From contig NC_085107.1 in NCBI RefSeq assembly GCF_030269925.1, forward strand, positions 16,432,001 through 16,496,000: a stretch of DNA of 64,000 bases, written 5' to 3'. Shown here piece after piece: positions 1-12,281 of this stretch (its first letter is position 1; the number at the start of each line of letters is the position of its first letter). Source of the DNA: Bombyx mori. Taxonomy: Eukaryota > Arthropoda > Insecta > Lepidoptera > Bombycidae. Both the position numbers and the translations under genes were made by a program. Below the pieces are notes generated by a model. The model saw nothing but the letters and a program-made list of their open reading frames with translations. It did not search any database and had not been told where the DNA came from.

Positions 1-396
1 ATATAGAGAAGAAGTGCAGAACGCTAATATTTTTTTTAAATTATGCATTTAAAATACTTTAAATCAATAAAGAAAACATTACACACACTACCATGTATTT
101 GACACAACACATACGTATAACTCTTTGTAAATTGTCAATTGTGAAACTTTTGTTATTCTTTAAAGTCTGTGGTCAAATTGAGAATAGATTGGTATTGTTT
201 GTCTTTGACATTATTTGTCTATAGTGCAGTCTCTCAAATATTAAGTGTATAATCTATGATGCTGTCTTGGCGAAATCTGTGATTAGAGAAGTATAATAAA
301 TAGTGTTTGACAATAGAACCAATAAGAATGTGCAAACTTATAAATTCAATTAATTATATGTAGTCGAATTTCGACTACTGCGGGGACCACTAGTAA
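1..396 (+). repeat. Interspersed repeat family A, cut by window edge
   Basis: This AT-rich stretch matches 25,757-26,161 in the same orientation and 60,828-61,055 in inverse orientation. Shared landmarks are 'gagaagaagtgca', 'cattacacacacta' and the right end 'ctgcggg-acc-ctagtaa'. No coding frame is seen. The family is probably a non-autonomous element of about 400 bp. I do not recognise its class. Confidence 0.7.
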
Positions 397-2242
397 ACTA
401 AAAATGCATAATTTTCAAACGCAAACAAACTGTATTCATTCAGACATCTGAAATACCGGCGTCGGTATTTACGTTTGGATGTGTGTGGTGTACGTCATTT
501 TTGCGTATGTTGTCGCGCTACCGCAAATAGATGGGCCCAGAGTAGAGCGTCGACGTCGCGACCGGCAAATCTCTGCGTCTGACCGTTGCCCCGGCTGCAC
601 TAGGTCATCCTTGGAGATTTTACGTAGCTTCTTGCTTATTGAAAGCCATTCAGACTGAAAATTCACTTAGCCCGCTGATAATTTTTCAATAAAAAACTCA
701 TAAACGATCTTTTCATTGTAGTTTTTGCGACTGATGTATAATGTCGATGATTTTAACGAAAAAGTAACAAAACTGTATTATTTAAATTTTGAAATATTTT
801 TCAATCGTTGAAGATACCGAATTTCAATCAAAAATCATATCATTAACTTTTTTATAGTTAATTTAAAATCATTTGACGCTTCCACTAATTGAAACAACAA
901 ACCCTGACATATAGTTTAATATTAATTCAATAGTGTACTTGTTAATATTTGACGAGTTATGACTCAAAATTAGAGACCGTATGGCATCTTGAAATAAATG
1001 ACGTTGAAGTTATTGACAAAGGCACGATTGTCCATCTAATTCACCAGCGGTTCGTATGAGTAATGATCTCATTAGGCAAACGTATAATAACCTACAACAC
1101 TGGTTCGCTGCCGGGCCTTTAATTGAATATAATTTCGTGACACTGTTTGTTATGTCTGGTTACACTATAGTTTCTGTACGCGAATGCAACAAAACATTAT
1201 CAGTGATTGTTACCCGTATACAAAGTTTCTGCAAAGAAAAGCCTCTCAGGTAGAAATTAATTTTTTTCTTTCATTTTTAACTGTTTCTGTAAGATGTTGG
1301 TTAATATGTTTTTAGCGAAAAACGTGCGTTCAGGAAATAATAAGAATCAATCATAACTTTGTTGATCGGACACATGGATATTTCTAAATCCCTAGAAAAT
1401 TTCTTAGTCTTTAAATGATCTATATCCATGTTTAAGATTCAAATAACCATGAAAGTTAAACACATGCAAAGTTTTATGTCTTGTACAAAGGAACCAATGT
1501 GGCTTGACTTTCCGAAACCTGTTGATTAAAAGGAGTTGCCACTGGAACGGGGCTTGGAAGAAAAACAAAATAATTTATCTCTAAAGTAACAAACGTGTTC
1601 ATCAAACTAAAACTACCTGATATCCTTTACACCTTTTCTAAAGAAATTCTAATAGTAAAAAAATAATAATTATAAGAAGTAGGTATTACTAATTTTGTTG
1701 TATTTAAGTTTTAATTTCTTTATTATTTATTCATAACATAATAAGGTAACGGGCGTCATAATCGTAATTCATTGGTATCGGCTACTTTATAACAAGTGTA
1801 ATAAATAAGTTGTTGGTATCTGTTTTTTTGTAGATTCTTCAAATGGAACTATCATCGCTTAGTTTCGAACTGTGTTACCATTCGAGATGTGTTGGTATTC
1901 GGCTCCGAGCTATTTTCGATATGCTACTCTACATTAAATCTGTACTTTGCGTCTTTTTGTTTATTTTTTACATTTCACACAAGGGTTTTCTTTGTAAAAT
2001 CAACTCTTGACTTGTTGGGACGTGCTCAGAATCAGAATAGACAGTCTCTTCCGTAGTTTATCGTTTCCTACTGTCAAGCTACTTATCGTTTTGTTTGATT
2101 TACATGACTTAATTTACTATTCACAAAACGTTTGTGTGGAGCAACTCAAGCGTCGATGTAATATTATTTAATAAACTTCACTGAAACTTTTATTTTATAA
2201 AGACTTGTCTTAGAAGTGCACATGAATGGAAAGGATACGTAC
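397..2242. other. AT-rich stretch with one possible minus-strand exon
   Basis: Mostly AT-rich non-coding sequence. On the minus strand, 'gtgaattttcag' at about 662-673 is a fair splice acceptor, followed by a frame open to 469 (begins SEWLSISKKLRKISKDDL, later rich in Arg and Ser). It lies downstream of the minus-strand signal-peptide exon at 2,243-2,398, so it could be a later exon of that gene. It shows no clear LRR spacing, so I leave it as a weak candidate. The small + frame at 1,056-1,253 looks like chance. Confidence 0.3.
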
Positions 2243-2398
2243 CTGGGTTGTTGGAACTGTGCAATTAACAATAGTCCAGGAGGGGTGAGCATCTGGAACG
2301 CATTTGCAAAAGGATAGTTTGCAAACTCCGTTAGTGTGTTCTGAACGGCTGGGTGCTAGAAGCACAAAAAGCACAGTGCACACGAGAAATCGCGACAT
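2243..2398 (-). CDS. First coding exon of a secreted or membrane LRR-type protein
   Basis: Minus-strand frame of 52 codons starting at the ATG at 2,398-2,396 and ending exactly at a strong donor (CCCAG|GTACGT). Residues 1-19 form a signal peptide: Met-Ser-Arg, then a hydrophobic core (FLVCTVLFVLLA). The mature start has spaced cysteines (CKLSFCKC ... WTIVNCT), the pattern of an LRR N-terminal cap of the CxxxxCxC...C type. The frame stays open upstream to 2,524, but the start at 2,398 is preferred because the signal peptide begins there. The exon is much more GC-rich than its surroundings. The rest of the gene should lie at lower coordinates, largely beyond the window. The exact LRR family is not identified. 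Confidence 0.6.
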
Positions 2399-2802
2399 GA
2401 TGGTGCTGGCACGCGCGATGGTCCGCACGCGCTCAGCGTCGACCACGGACTGGCAGCGCTCGAGATCGCGGCTTGTTGTCTCCCGGTCCATGCTAGTGCT
2501 GCCGCGTTCACATCCACCCACCAATTATAGATATCGATGATGCCTGTTCATTTATACATTTAACACTAGACATACCCTAATTTTTATCAGTTTTATCACA
2601 TTCCATTGTTAAACGGTGTAAACGTGGTGATTTTGTAATGACATGATAATTGTGAAAATTGATGAAAATCAAAATTATGGGTTTTTTTTTGGAGTATTTC
2701 TCATTGGAATTTTATATACACCTTAATAAACTGAAAACGAGACAAGTTTAATTGAAAAATTGATAACACGATTCAATTCACAAATTTATTGTTTACCATC
2801 AT

Positions 2803-2959
2803 TCATCGCGTTTCCGATCCTGTGGTAGATTCTGTGAAGCACTGCTATTTCTAGGGTCAGTGTTAGCATCACTCCAGTTTGAGCCCCGTGAGCTCACCTA
2901 CTAGTTAAGGTTACGCTGAAATAGCTTTGAGAAGCTATCAGCTTAGGTAGGAAAAAAAA
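2803..2959 (+). repeat. Jockey-type LINE 3' UTR fragment
   Basis: It begins 'tcgcgtttccgatcc', runs through 'gagctcacctactagtt' and ends '...gcttaggtaggaaaaaaaa'. It is a diverged version of the tails at 15,265-15,571, 48,825-49,233 and 54,329-54,512, which follow jockey-like reverse transcriptase remnants. It is 5'-truncated with a poly(A) end. Confidence 0.65.
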
Positions 2960-3164
2960 CGCGCAGACTGATTATCATAAAGCGTGTTTCGGTTTCCAGG
3001 GTTGTACCTAGTTAAAATTTTTCTAAAATTAAATTTAACATTGACTTTCTAAGCCGTGTAAAAGGATCGGAGTTGTACTAGCTTTTAATCAAGGAACAAA
3101 AAAGTTAAATTTGAGGAATACAATTTTTAAAATAAGACCATACAATTTACGTTTCTTTACTGCA

Positions 3165-3535
3165 ACTAGGACCAATTGCTGGCTGGAGCTGGGTTCCATG
3201 TCGTATGTTGTTCCCTGGCCTAGAAAGGCCAGAGAATCTTATATGATCAGGGTCTCCGGTTAGACCTTTAAGAAACCGGCGCCATCTGGGCGGGCTCTGG
3301 ATAGCCTGCCGACCGAGAGGGCTGGTGGTGGTGGTGGTGGCGCCGACGACCGCCAGTCCGGCGTCCCGAGAGGGAGGGTGATGGGAGAGATGTGCTTCGC
3401 ACTAAACGCTTCACTTTCCCCCCTTTACCTTTTCATGAGTTCTGTTTCATGCGAGGTTTGGACGTTGATGGTTGAGCGACAGGAGGCATCCCCAGTGTAG
3501 GGCGAAAGTCCGGCGATTTCCTCCTGACCAAACAA
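3165..3535. repeat. GC-rich retroelement 3'-end-like fragment
   Basis: Abruptly GC-rich within AT-rich sequence, with a short (ggt)n run near 3,328. It shares the phrase 'ccggcgattt-ctcctg' with the poly(A)-ended insertion at 17,748-17,939, so the two probably come from one LINE or SINE family. The reading frames over it are not convincing. Class uncertain. Confidence 0.4.
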
Positions 3536-4162
3536 ACTCATACCTTTAAGAAATAGAAATATGACTTCTACCAATTTGCCCTTTATGTATCTACAATAGT
3601 AATACCCATACCTTATTGTACCTACATTTAACCTTGCTAACTTCATCTTTCATAAATAAATACTGGTGCAGGGCGTGTTGTTGGTTACATGGATTGCTTC
3701 CAGTCGTTCTGTATACTGCTCGTTTATTATTTCTACGTTCCGATATGATAGGTGAAGTAACCGATAATTTATTATAAATAATCAGACTTTGGGTTATCTT
3801 TTGAGCTACCATCGTTTGAGTTATCAAGATTAATACGCAGTGAGGTCATTTGGCCGTCTTTACAAAAAAATAATGGCATAAATGGAGTTTTCTATATAAA
3901 TATCTATCAATTGATTAATAAAACATTTGTTGAAGTAAATTATAATTTATATACTACAAGTAAATTGTAATTGATTTCGCGAAAACGGGTGATTTGATGA
4001 GCTATCCATTTATTCGCCTAATAAAGAGAATTTGTTTTCGCATAAGATACGAACATGTACAAGGTTGAATTGATTACGTTGCTTGACTGTCACAGTATTT
4101 TGTTCAGCTAGTTCTTACCTATAAAATGCCCGTTCTATATCGAAGATATAAAACATACTTAC

Positions 4163-4242
4163 AAATACGATGATGTAGTTAACGGTTGCAGCTCCTCCGA
4201 TTTGAAGACCACCTTTCGTGCAATATCTGGTTGAGTTTGGTC
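4163..4242 (-). CDS. Possible internal exon of an unidentified minus-strand gene
   Basis: Eighty bases with clearly higher GC than their surroundings. On the minus strand they lie between a strong acceptor ('ctctattctttcag|GACC') and a strong donor ('GTATTT|GTAAGTATG'). Two frames are open: one reads PNSTRYCTKGGLQIGGAATV and on (phase 1 in, phase 0 out), the other DQTQPDIARKVVFKSEELQP and on. No family was recognised. It sits upstream, in transcription order, of the signal-peptide exon at 2.4 kb, so it could also be a 5' non-coding exon of that gene. Confidence 0.35.
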
Positions 4243-7070
4243 CTGAAAGAATAGAGGGCTAGAGAATTTGACCAGTCTTGGTTGTTGATTTTCTATCGCT
4301 GGTTTGGAATGCGTACAATTCACCCTCTCGCAGTGATTTTATGGCTTGATTGTAATAAGTTGAAGCGGTCAATTCCGGCACACATATGCCAATCATTGAT
4401 AAGCGTATCCTTTTAAATTCATAATTGATTGGCACAACTTTTTAGTCATTTTGCAGGATTCGCTCATCGTGACACCCTTTTCTTTGACTATCGTAAATAA
4501 TCCATTGTGCATAAAGAGTAAAAATACGATTCGGAATATCCTCATTCTTTGGCGGTTGAGTAACGTGACGTAGTATATCATTGCAGGAAATGCATGTTAG
4601 CTGATGGGCTTCACTCGGGTCCATTAAATATAATTTTATTTTCATCATTATTATTTTTTATTTATTTCATCATCGATTATAGTTTTTATTGTAATCATTT
4701 ATAAATCAAAATTAAAGAAAACGGTGGTATTACCATCAAAAATGTGACGTGCATTCGTTAACGGTGTTCATATTCTCTCAATGATTGAGATTCTGTTCAA
4801 TATGTCCTGAATAAGGAACTAATAATTTCATCGGTACAATAACACACTGCTATTCAAATTACTTCAAATTTATTTCTTATTCTAGTCGTATCACAACGGT
4901 GGTCGTATCATCCTGGTCGTATAGACATGTTTTTAAGGGTTAATGTCGTTTCCCTCATATCATTTAGCCACCTGTTTTTAGTTGCTTGTAAAATTTGTTT
5001 TTATCTTATGAGATAAAGTTGTCAAAAGAAGTTGTTTCCAATTTTTTTTAGTTTACACTTTTAACAGATAAAGTATTAAGTTTCTAACAGCTCTTCGAAT
5101 TAAGGTTATATAATTAAAAAAATCTTACAGCGTATATTGTTTTGTAAATATATATCGATTCCCTTGTTGAAATGTATGATAGTTTTGTCACACGATATTT
5201 TGAGATAAAGAACAAAAAGAAACTATTTAATTGTTACTTACTTCGAATTTTAAACACTTCGCTATGTACTGTACAAAATGCACTTCGGTTATAATTGTAA
5301 ATATATGTCTTCTTACCAATTAAATATGTTTTTTCTACTTGTATTACGTCCACGATATGTTTTCACACATAGGAGTAAATCGGTACATATTTTATTTGGT
5401 TTATCGATATCAATTTAGACGACAAAGTTCAAACAAACGACAACTACGAGTATTGTAAAAAATTTTTGATGAACATTTGATACTACTACCTTTAAAATAC
5501 ATATTTGTGTAAAATCGATAATTTTATCCAGATTAAAACTTTATTTGGGCCTAGTTTGGACAATATGTTCGTAGGCAAGGGCATTACGTATTAATAAGTA
5601 ATTCACAGATCAACATGGATTTTCTCGACCGCTTTGGAAACTTTGAATTGTATATATTTTTCAAACTAGTCTGAAGTGGGTATAAAGTAATATTTTTTCT
5701 AGAAAAGAGAATTATGTTTTATGAAGAGCGATCGTCAAGGTAAATCTTTTTTTGTTGACCGAAACTTTGAGGCGAATTCGTTACTTTTGGTCAATTTAGG
5801 ATACTACTCGTATAACGCATTCATTTAAGACAAATGTAAATTAAAAAAAATACAATTATTGAGTGCAATACTTAACTGTCAGAATTTATTAGACTTGTGA
5901 TATTTTCATATGATATTTGTTTCAGTAATAAAAATTACGTTGATAAAAATGAACTTGAAATCTAGTAGGCATCAATAAAATGGCAAGGAAGTATGCTTTT
6001 GTCGATGGATGCACACAGAAACATTCACGACCGTTGGTCACGATAATATGTTGTGTGACAAGTATACTCGATGTTGGATACTGATCACGACTCTTGGCCA
6101 TGACTTGTTTTTTTTTCTCACCACCTATTCCCTGGTAACCTAGGGGACTATTCCATCTACGTGGGTACAGGAAGGGTAGAATTTGCTAACAATAGCCCTA
6201 ACAAAGAGGCGTTATATGATAGTCTAATCAGGTAATCACAAAGCATTAAATTATTTACTGAGCAATTTGATTTTTTTAATTTAAATTTGATAAATAACCC
6301 GAAGGAATGGAAGTTGTCACAGTAGTGTTTTCAAAAATGAAATGTGCCAACCACTAAAGACGACGAGTAGTTACTAACTGAAAGCAGTTGATCTAGGACT
6401 TACTTTTTAGTTTCACAGTTTATGGCAGCACGCGATTGTTCCGTATTCCGATACTGAACTAATATTGGAGTATTGTGGGTTAAAGTTTAAACAAATACTG
6501 CAACATTTAAAACGTTTCTAATTGTCTTAAAATATTTTAACTTCAATAGTATGTCCGTTCCTAGTTTTTATTTGAATTGAATGAAATGATTGGAGAAAAA
6601 ATATTTTTGATATTGGTACATACGATTTAACAACCATGATGGTGTCGATATAGAATTCTATGACAGCTGAACTGATATTTACTAATAAATTATGTAGTGC
6701 TATATGAAAAATCAGTTCATACGAGGAAATAATATTATTACTAACAAAAACTCACTATTGCCTATAATGATTATTTTTTTATTATTCAGTTTGCAGTTAC
6801 AAAGACATTCATGTACTAAAAAAAAATTGGTCGGTTCTTTTTATTAATATTTTTGTCGATATTTTGAAAGTTGTTAGTGTCTCATCACTGTTTATAGATC
6901 AGAGGTCGCAGGGGCCTGAGGATCGGGCGGCCCTACCGATACTACTGCACTTTAAACTAAAGTTGCATCTCCTTCTCCATCTAGGCTTTTAAAATTACAT
7001 CATAGTATATAAATTTGATCTATTAGGAAAGCCTCAAAATTAATACACACGACCAAACACGAGGTATATG

Positions 7071-7074
7071 TATG
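7071..7074. repeat. Target-site duplication TATG, left copy
   Basis: TATG directly precedes the 5' LTR and recurs directly after the 3' LTR at 12,531-12,534. A 4-bp duplication is usual for CsRn1-clade Ty3/gypsy integrases. Confidence 0.85.
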
Positions 7075-7323
7075 TGTGGCGTTTTATTATGCGTAAGCCG
7101 GAACGCACGAGATGTGGGAAAAAGGATATAGTCTGTGACACATTACCTTTTTACCGCCAAATATGAAAAACATAAAAATAATTTATAATGAGTAAAATAA
7201 CTAATTTAATGTAATTACTTTATGCCGCTACAAAAGTAAAATTTATATTGTTCCAACTGTGGTGTTAATTACATAAAACACGACCAGGCGAAATAAAGAA
7301 GGGACTCTATATGCATTCCCTCA
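7075..7323 (+). repeat. 5' LTR, 249 bp
   Basis: Begins TGTGGCG and ends CCCTCA (TG...CA). I found no differences from the 3' LTR at 12,282-12,530. 'aataaa' near the right part may serve for polyadenylation. Confidence 0.92.
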
Positions 7324-7324
7324 T

Positions 7325-7341
7325 TGGTGACCCCGACGTGA
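7325..7341 (+). promoter_or_regulatory. Primer-binding site, tRNA-Trp
   Basis: TGGTGACCCCGACGTGA starts one base after the 5' LTR and is complementary to the CCA-ended 3' end of insect tRNA-Trp. It primes minus-strand cDNA synthesis. CsRn1-clade elements are known for using tRNA-Trp. Confidence 0.85.
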
Positions 7342-7359
7342 TCGATCGTTACAAATAGA

Positions 7360-7545
7360 GATCGAGTAGAAACCATATACACCTGGCGCAGCATCCAGAC
7401 AAGGTCGAGTACAAACTATATACACCTGGCACAGCATTCAGGCAAGATCGTCTACAAACCATATACACTTGGCGCAGCATCGCCGCGCACAGCAGAGTGA
7501 TCAAGTACAAGCGGTTAAACACCTGGTGCGGCATTCCACAACATG
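7360..7545 (+). repeat. Imperfect tandem repeat in the retrotransposon leader
   Basis: About four units of roughly 45 nt, each built on 'gatcgagtacaaaccatatacacctggcgcagcat' (shown only as a guide; the units vary). They lie between the primer site and gag, where packaging or translation-control signals are expected. No coding frame. Confidence 0.7.
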
Positions 7546-8137
7546 GAACTTATTTTCTTTTTTTTTTTGTGTTTTTTGATTAACTCAGTGAAGTGTTTTA
7601 TATTTTTTATTTTATTTCAATCTTAAAACATCTTCATATTCTCCGCCTATACTGTAACTTTAATTTTGTTACATAATTGCATATATAACAGCTTGGTCTT
7701 TGTCGACATAAAAAAACAAGAAAAACAAAATTTTTATTTAATTTAAAGGTTCCTTTTGTAACCATAGTTAATCATATTTTGTTAACGGGCCTTCATTGCT
7801 CCACCAATTCATGGTATAACATTGTAATTAATAATAATATTAAGGTATTATTGTACGATTAGTAGTAAGGAAATATTTGTTTTTACGAGGCAAAATAATT
7901 ACAGTTTTAGGTCTTATACATCACATCTGTATTTGACTAATTTCTATTTTCTTGTATACTATAATTTTATTTCATTGTTTTACTGTGTCTCTTATTGTCA
8001 GTATTTTGCCATCTTTTACCATAATCATTAATTTTCAATTTCCTGTTTACTTATTATTATTATTTTTAAGTTGTTACATTGTGTAAGTGCTTAGTTTTTT
8101 TATTTATTTATTGCAATTGTAAACGTAAAGTTCTGTA
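7546..8137 (+). other. Retrotransposon 5' leader, AT-rich
   Basis: Non-coding AT-rich leader between the tandem repeat and the gag ATG. It has many short T-runs and in-frame stops. Nothing else recognised. Confidence 0.6.
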
Positions 8138-9073
8138 ATGGAGGCAAACGAACAATTAGTAAGAGAAGAAAATACACTGTTACTACAACAAAATGCCATC
8201 CTAAAGGCTGAATTACAAAAACTTAAAATGCAAGGCATCGATAAAACGGACCCACCCCCCACAGACCCATTATTTCCTCAACCTACGTCAGTATGCAGAG
8301 TAGCCATAAAACTTCCTCCCTTCTGGCCTGATCGGCCTGCAATTTGGTTTGCTCAGGTAGAGGCACAGTTCTCGATTTCAGGCATCTCCGCTGACCTGAC
8401 TAAATTTAACTACGTGATTGCTCAGTTAGATACCCGAGTTATTGGGGAGGTAGAAGACATTATTCTCCAACCACCACCAGAGGACAAATATGGTCGCCTC
8501 AAATCCGAGTTGATCCGTAGGTTGTCCACGTCTGAGGAGCAACGTGTCAGGCAACTTGTCAGTGATGTTGAGTTGGGTGACCGCCGTCCTTCGCAGTTTT
8601 TACGTCATCTTAGATCATTGGCAGGAAACACCCTCACTGATGAAAATTTGCTTCGCCAGCTATGGATGCGTCGCCTCCCACAACATCTCCAAGCAATTTT
8701 GGCCGCCCAATCAGAACTCTCGCTGGACAAAGTCGCTGAGCTAGCGGACAAAATTTTGGAAGTTTCGCCTGGTATGGTCGCACCTCATTCATCTGCTGTT
8801 TTCTCAGCAAGCACGTCTGCCGTCTCACCCCCTTCGTTAGAAGATATCACACGGCGTCTGGACGAGGTCACGCGTCAGCTTGCTGTGCTTACTGCAGAGC
8901 GCGGTAGAAATAGGACCCGGGATTTCTCAAACCAGCGACGACGTTCACAAACGCCTGGTAAGCTTCAAATGTGCTTTTACCATAGGAAATTTAATACTAA
9001 AGCTGTTAAGTGTATTCAACCATGTACCTGGACGCCGCCGCCACCTTCGGAAAACGACAAAAGCAGTCAATGA
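8138..9073 (+). CDS. gag: Gag polyprotein of CsRn1-type element
   Basis: A 311-aa frame. Residues 1-35 are a Leu/Gln/Glu-rich coiled-coil-like start. It is followed by the conserved capsid core of insect gypsy Gag ([20 protein letters not shown], about residues 58-77). Near the end comes the nucleocapsid zinc motif C279-x2-H282-x9-C292-x3-C296, which is CHCC and not the usual CCHC. It forms the virus-like particle that packages the RNA. The ATG at 8,138 is the first in frame. Its last 64 bases overlap pol, which is in the -1 frame. It appears intact. Confidence 0.9.
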   Translation: MEANEQLVREENTLLLQQNAILKAELQKLKMQGIDKTDPPPTDPLFPQPTSVCRVAIKLPPFWPDRPAIWFAQVEAQFSISGISADLTKFNYVIAQLDTRVIGEVEDIILQPPPEDKYGRLKSELIRRLSTSEEQRVRQLVSDVELGDRRPSQFLRHLRSLAGNTLTDENLLRQLWMRRLPQHLQAILAAQSELSLDKVAELADKILEVSPGMVAPHSSAVFSASTSAVSPPSLEDITRRLDEVTRQLAVLTAERGRNRTRDFSNQRRRSQTPGKLQMCFYHRKFNTKAVKCIQPCTWTPPPPSENDKSSQ

Positions 9074-12000
9074 TGGCGACGTCTGACTGCTTAAAGGAGA
9101 GTCGCCGATTATTTGTCACCGAAAGCGCAACCAAGCGCCGTTTTTTAATAGACACAGGCTCCGACCTCTCCTGTTACCCATACCAGTGGTTAGCAAATAA
9201 GCCGGTACGTTCAAACTATACGTTAGCGGCTGCCAATGGTAGTGAGATACGCACTTTTGGTCACATAGAAATGGCGCTTAATTTGGGGCTACGCCGCACA
9301 TTTCAATGGCGATTTATTATCGCTGACGTCAACACCGCCATCATCGGCTCCGATTTTCTGGCGCACTATCGGTTGTTGCCAGATTGTGCCAGTAAGAGAC
9401 TCGTCGATAGCATTACCGGGTTGTCATGCGTTGCTGCCGTCGCTGTCTTAGACCAGACCAGCGTCAAAGTTGTCTGCGCTCCGTCATCCCAATTTAGTGC
9501 ACTTCTTGCGGAATTTCCTTCCATTACGAAGCCACCAGGACTTATTCGTGAGCCGAAGCATAACACAGTTCATTATATTCTAACCACTGAGGGCGCCCCA
9601 GTCTCTTGTCGTCCTAGACGTCTGGCACCTCAAAAACTTCAAGAGGCCAAAAAGGTTTTTGATGATATGGTACAGTGCGGGACAGCCAGACCTTCGAAAA
9701 GTTCGTGGTCTTCTCCACTTCATATGGTCCCTAAGCGCGACGGCACCTGGCGACCCTGCGGCGATTATCGTGCGTTGAATTCACGTACCATACCTGACAG
9801 GTACCCAGTTCGCCATATCGGTGACGTTGGCCATAACATATCTGGGTGTAGTATATTTAGTACCATCGACCTCGTTAAGGCATATCAGCAAATTCCTGTT
9901 GCGCCTGAGGATATCTGTAAAACCGCCATCATAACACCCTTCGGACTCTACGAATTTAATTACATGACTTTTGGTCTACGCAACGCAGGCCAAACGTTTC
10001 AAAGATTTATAGACGAAGTTGTCCAAGGTCTCGATTTTTGCTTTGCGTACGTTGACGACATATTAGTGTATTCCCGTGATGCTCTTCAACATGCTGCACA
10101 CCTTCGTACTCTTTTCAAGCGATTTGAAGATTACGGAATCGTTATTAATCCAGCAAAATGCGTGTTTGGTGCTCCTGAGGTTACTTTTCTCGGAAACAGA
10201 ATATCCGCCGACGGAACACAACCACCATCAGAGCGCATTCAAGCTCTAAAAGATTTTCCTCTACCACAGACTGTACAAGGACTCCGTCGTTTCATTGGGA
10301 TGGTTAATTATTATCGCCGATTTCTGCGCAATGCGGCCAAGTTACAAGCACCGCTAGTCAACGCGATCGTGGCCACTGGAGGTAAAGGTCTCACACCGAT
10401 CACTTGGACACCTGAGCTCGAAGAATGCTTTAATGCCTGTAAAGATAGCTTGTCATCTGCAGCTCTGTTGGCACACCCTTTGCCTAACGCTGAACTAGGG
10501 CTTTTCACCGACGCTTCCAGTTCTCACGTTGGTGCCTGCCTTCAACAGAAAGTCGGTGATGCTTGGCAACCCCTGGGTTTCTTTAGTAAAAAGCTGAATC
10601 CCCGACAGTGCCAGTGGCCAGCATACTACCGAGAACTTCTTGCGGTATATGAGAGTGTGCAACATTATCGACACTTCCTAGCCGCACAGCACGTAACGAT
10701 TTATACGGACCATAAGCCATTAGTTTATGCGTTCTCGCAACGTCGCGAAAGGCTTCCTCCGGTACAGTTAAATCAACTGTCTTTTATTTCGCAGTTTACC
10801 ACGGACATTGTCCATATAAAAGGGGAGGACAATACGGTGGCGGACGCCATGTCCCGCATCGAAGCTGTTAGTTTTGAAACTGACCATTCTGCTCTCTCCG
10901 CTTGCCAAAAACTTGACGACGAATTGAAAAAGTATCGTAACGATGCGAATTCTTCTCTAAAACTAGAGAACGTCGTAGTTCCTGGCACAAACACTGTTTT
11001 GGTCTGCGACATGTCAACAGGGCGACCACGCCCATTTGTATCGGAACCTATGCGAAAGAAGATTTTTGCTCAGCTACATAATCTTAGCCATCCTGGTACT
11101 AGATCAACCATTCGATTGATCTCCGACCGTTTCGTGTGGCCTGGCATTGCCAAAGATTGCCGTTATTGGTGCCAAACCTGCGTTGCTTGCCAGCGAAGTA
11201 AGGTGACGCGGCATATAAAATCTCCACTTGGACACTTCTCCAGTCCTACGTCTCGACTGAAGCATGTCCATATTGACATCATAGGCCCTCTTCCATCTTG
11301 TTCTGACTTCCAATACTGCCTGACTGCTGTGGATCGCTACACTCGATGGCCCGAAGTTTGGCCTATGCACGGAATAACAGCAGAAGAAGTGGCAAGCACC
11401 TTTGTAGCCGGTTGGATTGCTCGATTCGGAGTACCTGCTGTCATCACTACCGACCAGGGACGACAGTTCGAGTCGGACCTTTTCAGACGCCTTACTAATT
11501 TATGTGGTACTAAACGTATACGCACTACTAGTTACCACCCTTGTGCCAATGGGCTCGTGGAGCGCATGCATAGACAATTAAAGGCTTCTCTGATGTGTTA
11601 TGATGATTCGTGGTTGAATGCATTACCTTTAGTCTTATTAGGAATGCGTTCGGCTTTTAAAGAAGATCTACAAGCAACAGTAGCGGAATTGCTTTACGGA
11701 GAAACATTAACGCTTCCAGGGGAACTGTTAGTACCTCCCAGTCCTTCTGGTTTCGAGGACCCGACGGATTTTGTCGTAAAGTTAAGACAGCGTATGTCTA
11801 AATTGCGTCCCACTCCATGTTCCTCCCACACTAAACCATCACCTTTCATATTTAAAAATCTTTCCACTGCCTCTCATGTCATGCTCAGGGAGGATTCGGT
11901 TAGACGTTCAATGCAACCACCTTACTCTGGTCCTCATAGAGTTATATCTAGAGCCGAGGACGGAAAAACGTGGTCGATTGATGTAAAAGGGAAACAGGTG

Positions 12001-12234
12001 ACGGTCAGTGTCGACAGAATTAAGCCAGCTTTCGTCGAGCATTCTTTAGTAGATCTCGTTCCAGCACCAGCACCGCGGGTTTCTGTGCCTCAACCAGCGC
12101 AACCGGATGCTACTAATGTCCCTTCATGTCCACTCGTGCCTTCGGCACCTCTAACTGCTACTCCTACACATACACCTCAATATACCACCCGGTCAGGTCG
12201 CAGAGTCCACTTCTCCAAACCTTTCGACCTATGA
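9010..12234 (+). CDS. pol: Pol polyprotein (protease, RT, RNase H, integrase)
   Basis: An uninterrupted 1,074-codon frame in the -1 phase relative to gag. The frame opens at 9,010; the mature protein is probably made as Gag-Pol. Aspartic protease: DTGSD at residues 48-52. Reverse transcriptase: YVDD at 347-350 with surrounding fingers/palm motifs. RNase H: catalytic Asp near 501 (LFTDASSS). Integrase: HHCC zinc domain from about 690 to 727, and catalytic D756, D815, E851 (DDE). The tail after 1,000 is Pro-rich with [10 protein letters not shown], the GPY-like end. All catalytic residues I can check are present. The frame stops 47 bases before the 3' LTR. Confidence 0.93.
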   Translation: MYSTMYLDAAATFGKRQKQSMMATSDCLKESRRLFVTESATKRRFLIDTGSDLSCYPYQWLANKPVRSNYTLAAANGSEIRTFGHIEMALNLGLRRTFQWRFIIADVNTAIIGSDFLAHYRLLPDCASKRLVDSITGLSCVAAVAVLDQTSVKVVCAPSSQFSALLAEFPSITKPPGLIREPKHNTVHYILTTEGAPVSCRPRRLAPQKLQEAKKVFDDMVQCGTARPSKSSWSSPLHMVPKRDGTWRPCGDYRALNSRTIPDRYPVRHIGDVGHNISGCSIFSTIDLVKAYQQIPVAPEDICKTAIITPFGLYEFNYMTFGLRNAGQTFQRFIDEVVQGLDFCFAYVDDILVYSRDALQHAAHLRTLFKRFEDYGIVINPAKCVFGAPEVTFLGNRISADGTQPPSERIQALKDFPLPQTVQGLRRFIGMVNYYRRFLRNAAKLQAPLVNAIVATGGKGLTPITWTPELEECFNACKDSLSSAALLAHPLPNAELGLFTDASSSHVGACLQQKVGDAWQPLGFFSKKLNPRQCQWPAYYRELLAVYESVQHYRHFLAAQHVTIYTDHKPLVYAFSQRRERLPPVQLNQLSFISQFTTDIVHIKGEDNTVADAMSRIEAVSFETDHSALSACQKLDDELKKYRNDANSSLKLENVVVPGTNTVLVCDMSTGRPRPFVSEPMRKKIFAQLHNLSHPGTRSTIRLISDRFVWPGIAKDCRYWCQTCVACQRSKVTRHIKSPLGHFSSPTSRLKHVHIDIIGPLPSCSDFQYCLTAVDRYTRWPEVWPMHGITAEEVASTFVAGWIARFGVPAVITTDQGRQFESDLFRRLTNLCGTKRIRTTSYHPCANGLVERMHRQLKASLMCYDDSWLNALPLVLLGMRSAFKEDLQATVAELLYGETLTLPGELLVPPSPSGFEDPTDFVVKLRQRMSKLRPTPCSSHTKPSPFIFKNLSTASHVMLREDSVRRSMQPPYSGPHRVISRAEDGKTWSIDVKGKQVTVSVDRIKPAFVEHSLVDLVPAPAPRVSVPQPAQPDATNVPSCPLVPSAPLTATPTHTPQYTTRSGRRVHFSKPFDL
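9049..9055 (+). promoter_or_regulatory. Possible -1 frameshift heptamer GGAAAAC
   Basis: Within the gag-pol overlap, G-GAA-AAC is aligned with the gag reading frame in the X-XXY-YYZ register, and slipping one base back enters pol. The heptamer is not fully canonical because X is not three identical bases. I did not identify a downstream pseudoknot. Pol could instead be reached at another point of the overlap. Confidence 0.35.
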
Positions 12235-12269
12235 TAATTTTTCTCTTTTTCTGCGGATTCTCCTTCTCC

Positions 12270-12281
12270 GTAGGGGGGTGG
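12270..12281 (+). promoter_or_regulatory. Polypurine tract
   Basis: The purine-rich run 'gtaggggggtgg' lies immediately before the 3' LTR, the expected primer site for plus-strand synthesis. Confidence 0.65.

Larger units (their letters stand above)
3536..7074. other. AT-rich gap with few recognisable features
   Basis: No gene is supported apart from the minus-strand exon candidate at 4,163-4,242. A minus-strand jockey-tail remnant is visible at about 6,108-6,215 ('ccctggtaacc', 'agaatttgctaacaatagccc'). The small open frames at 4,393-4,648 lack codon bias or recognisable motifs. Confidence 0.5.

Noticed and set aside
2304..2540. + strand frame of 78 codons over the LRR exon
   Set aside because: It is the shadow of the minus-strand frame, which has a signal peptide and a splice donor.
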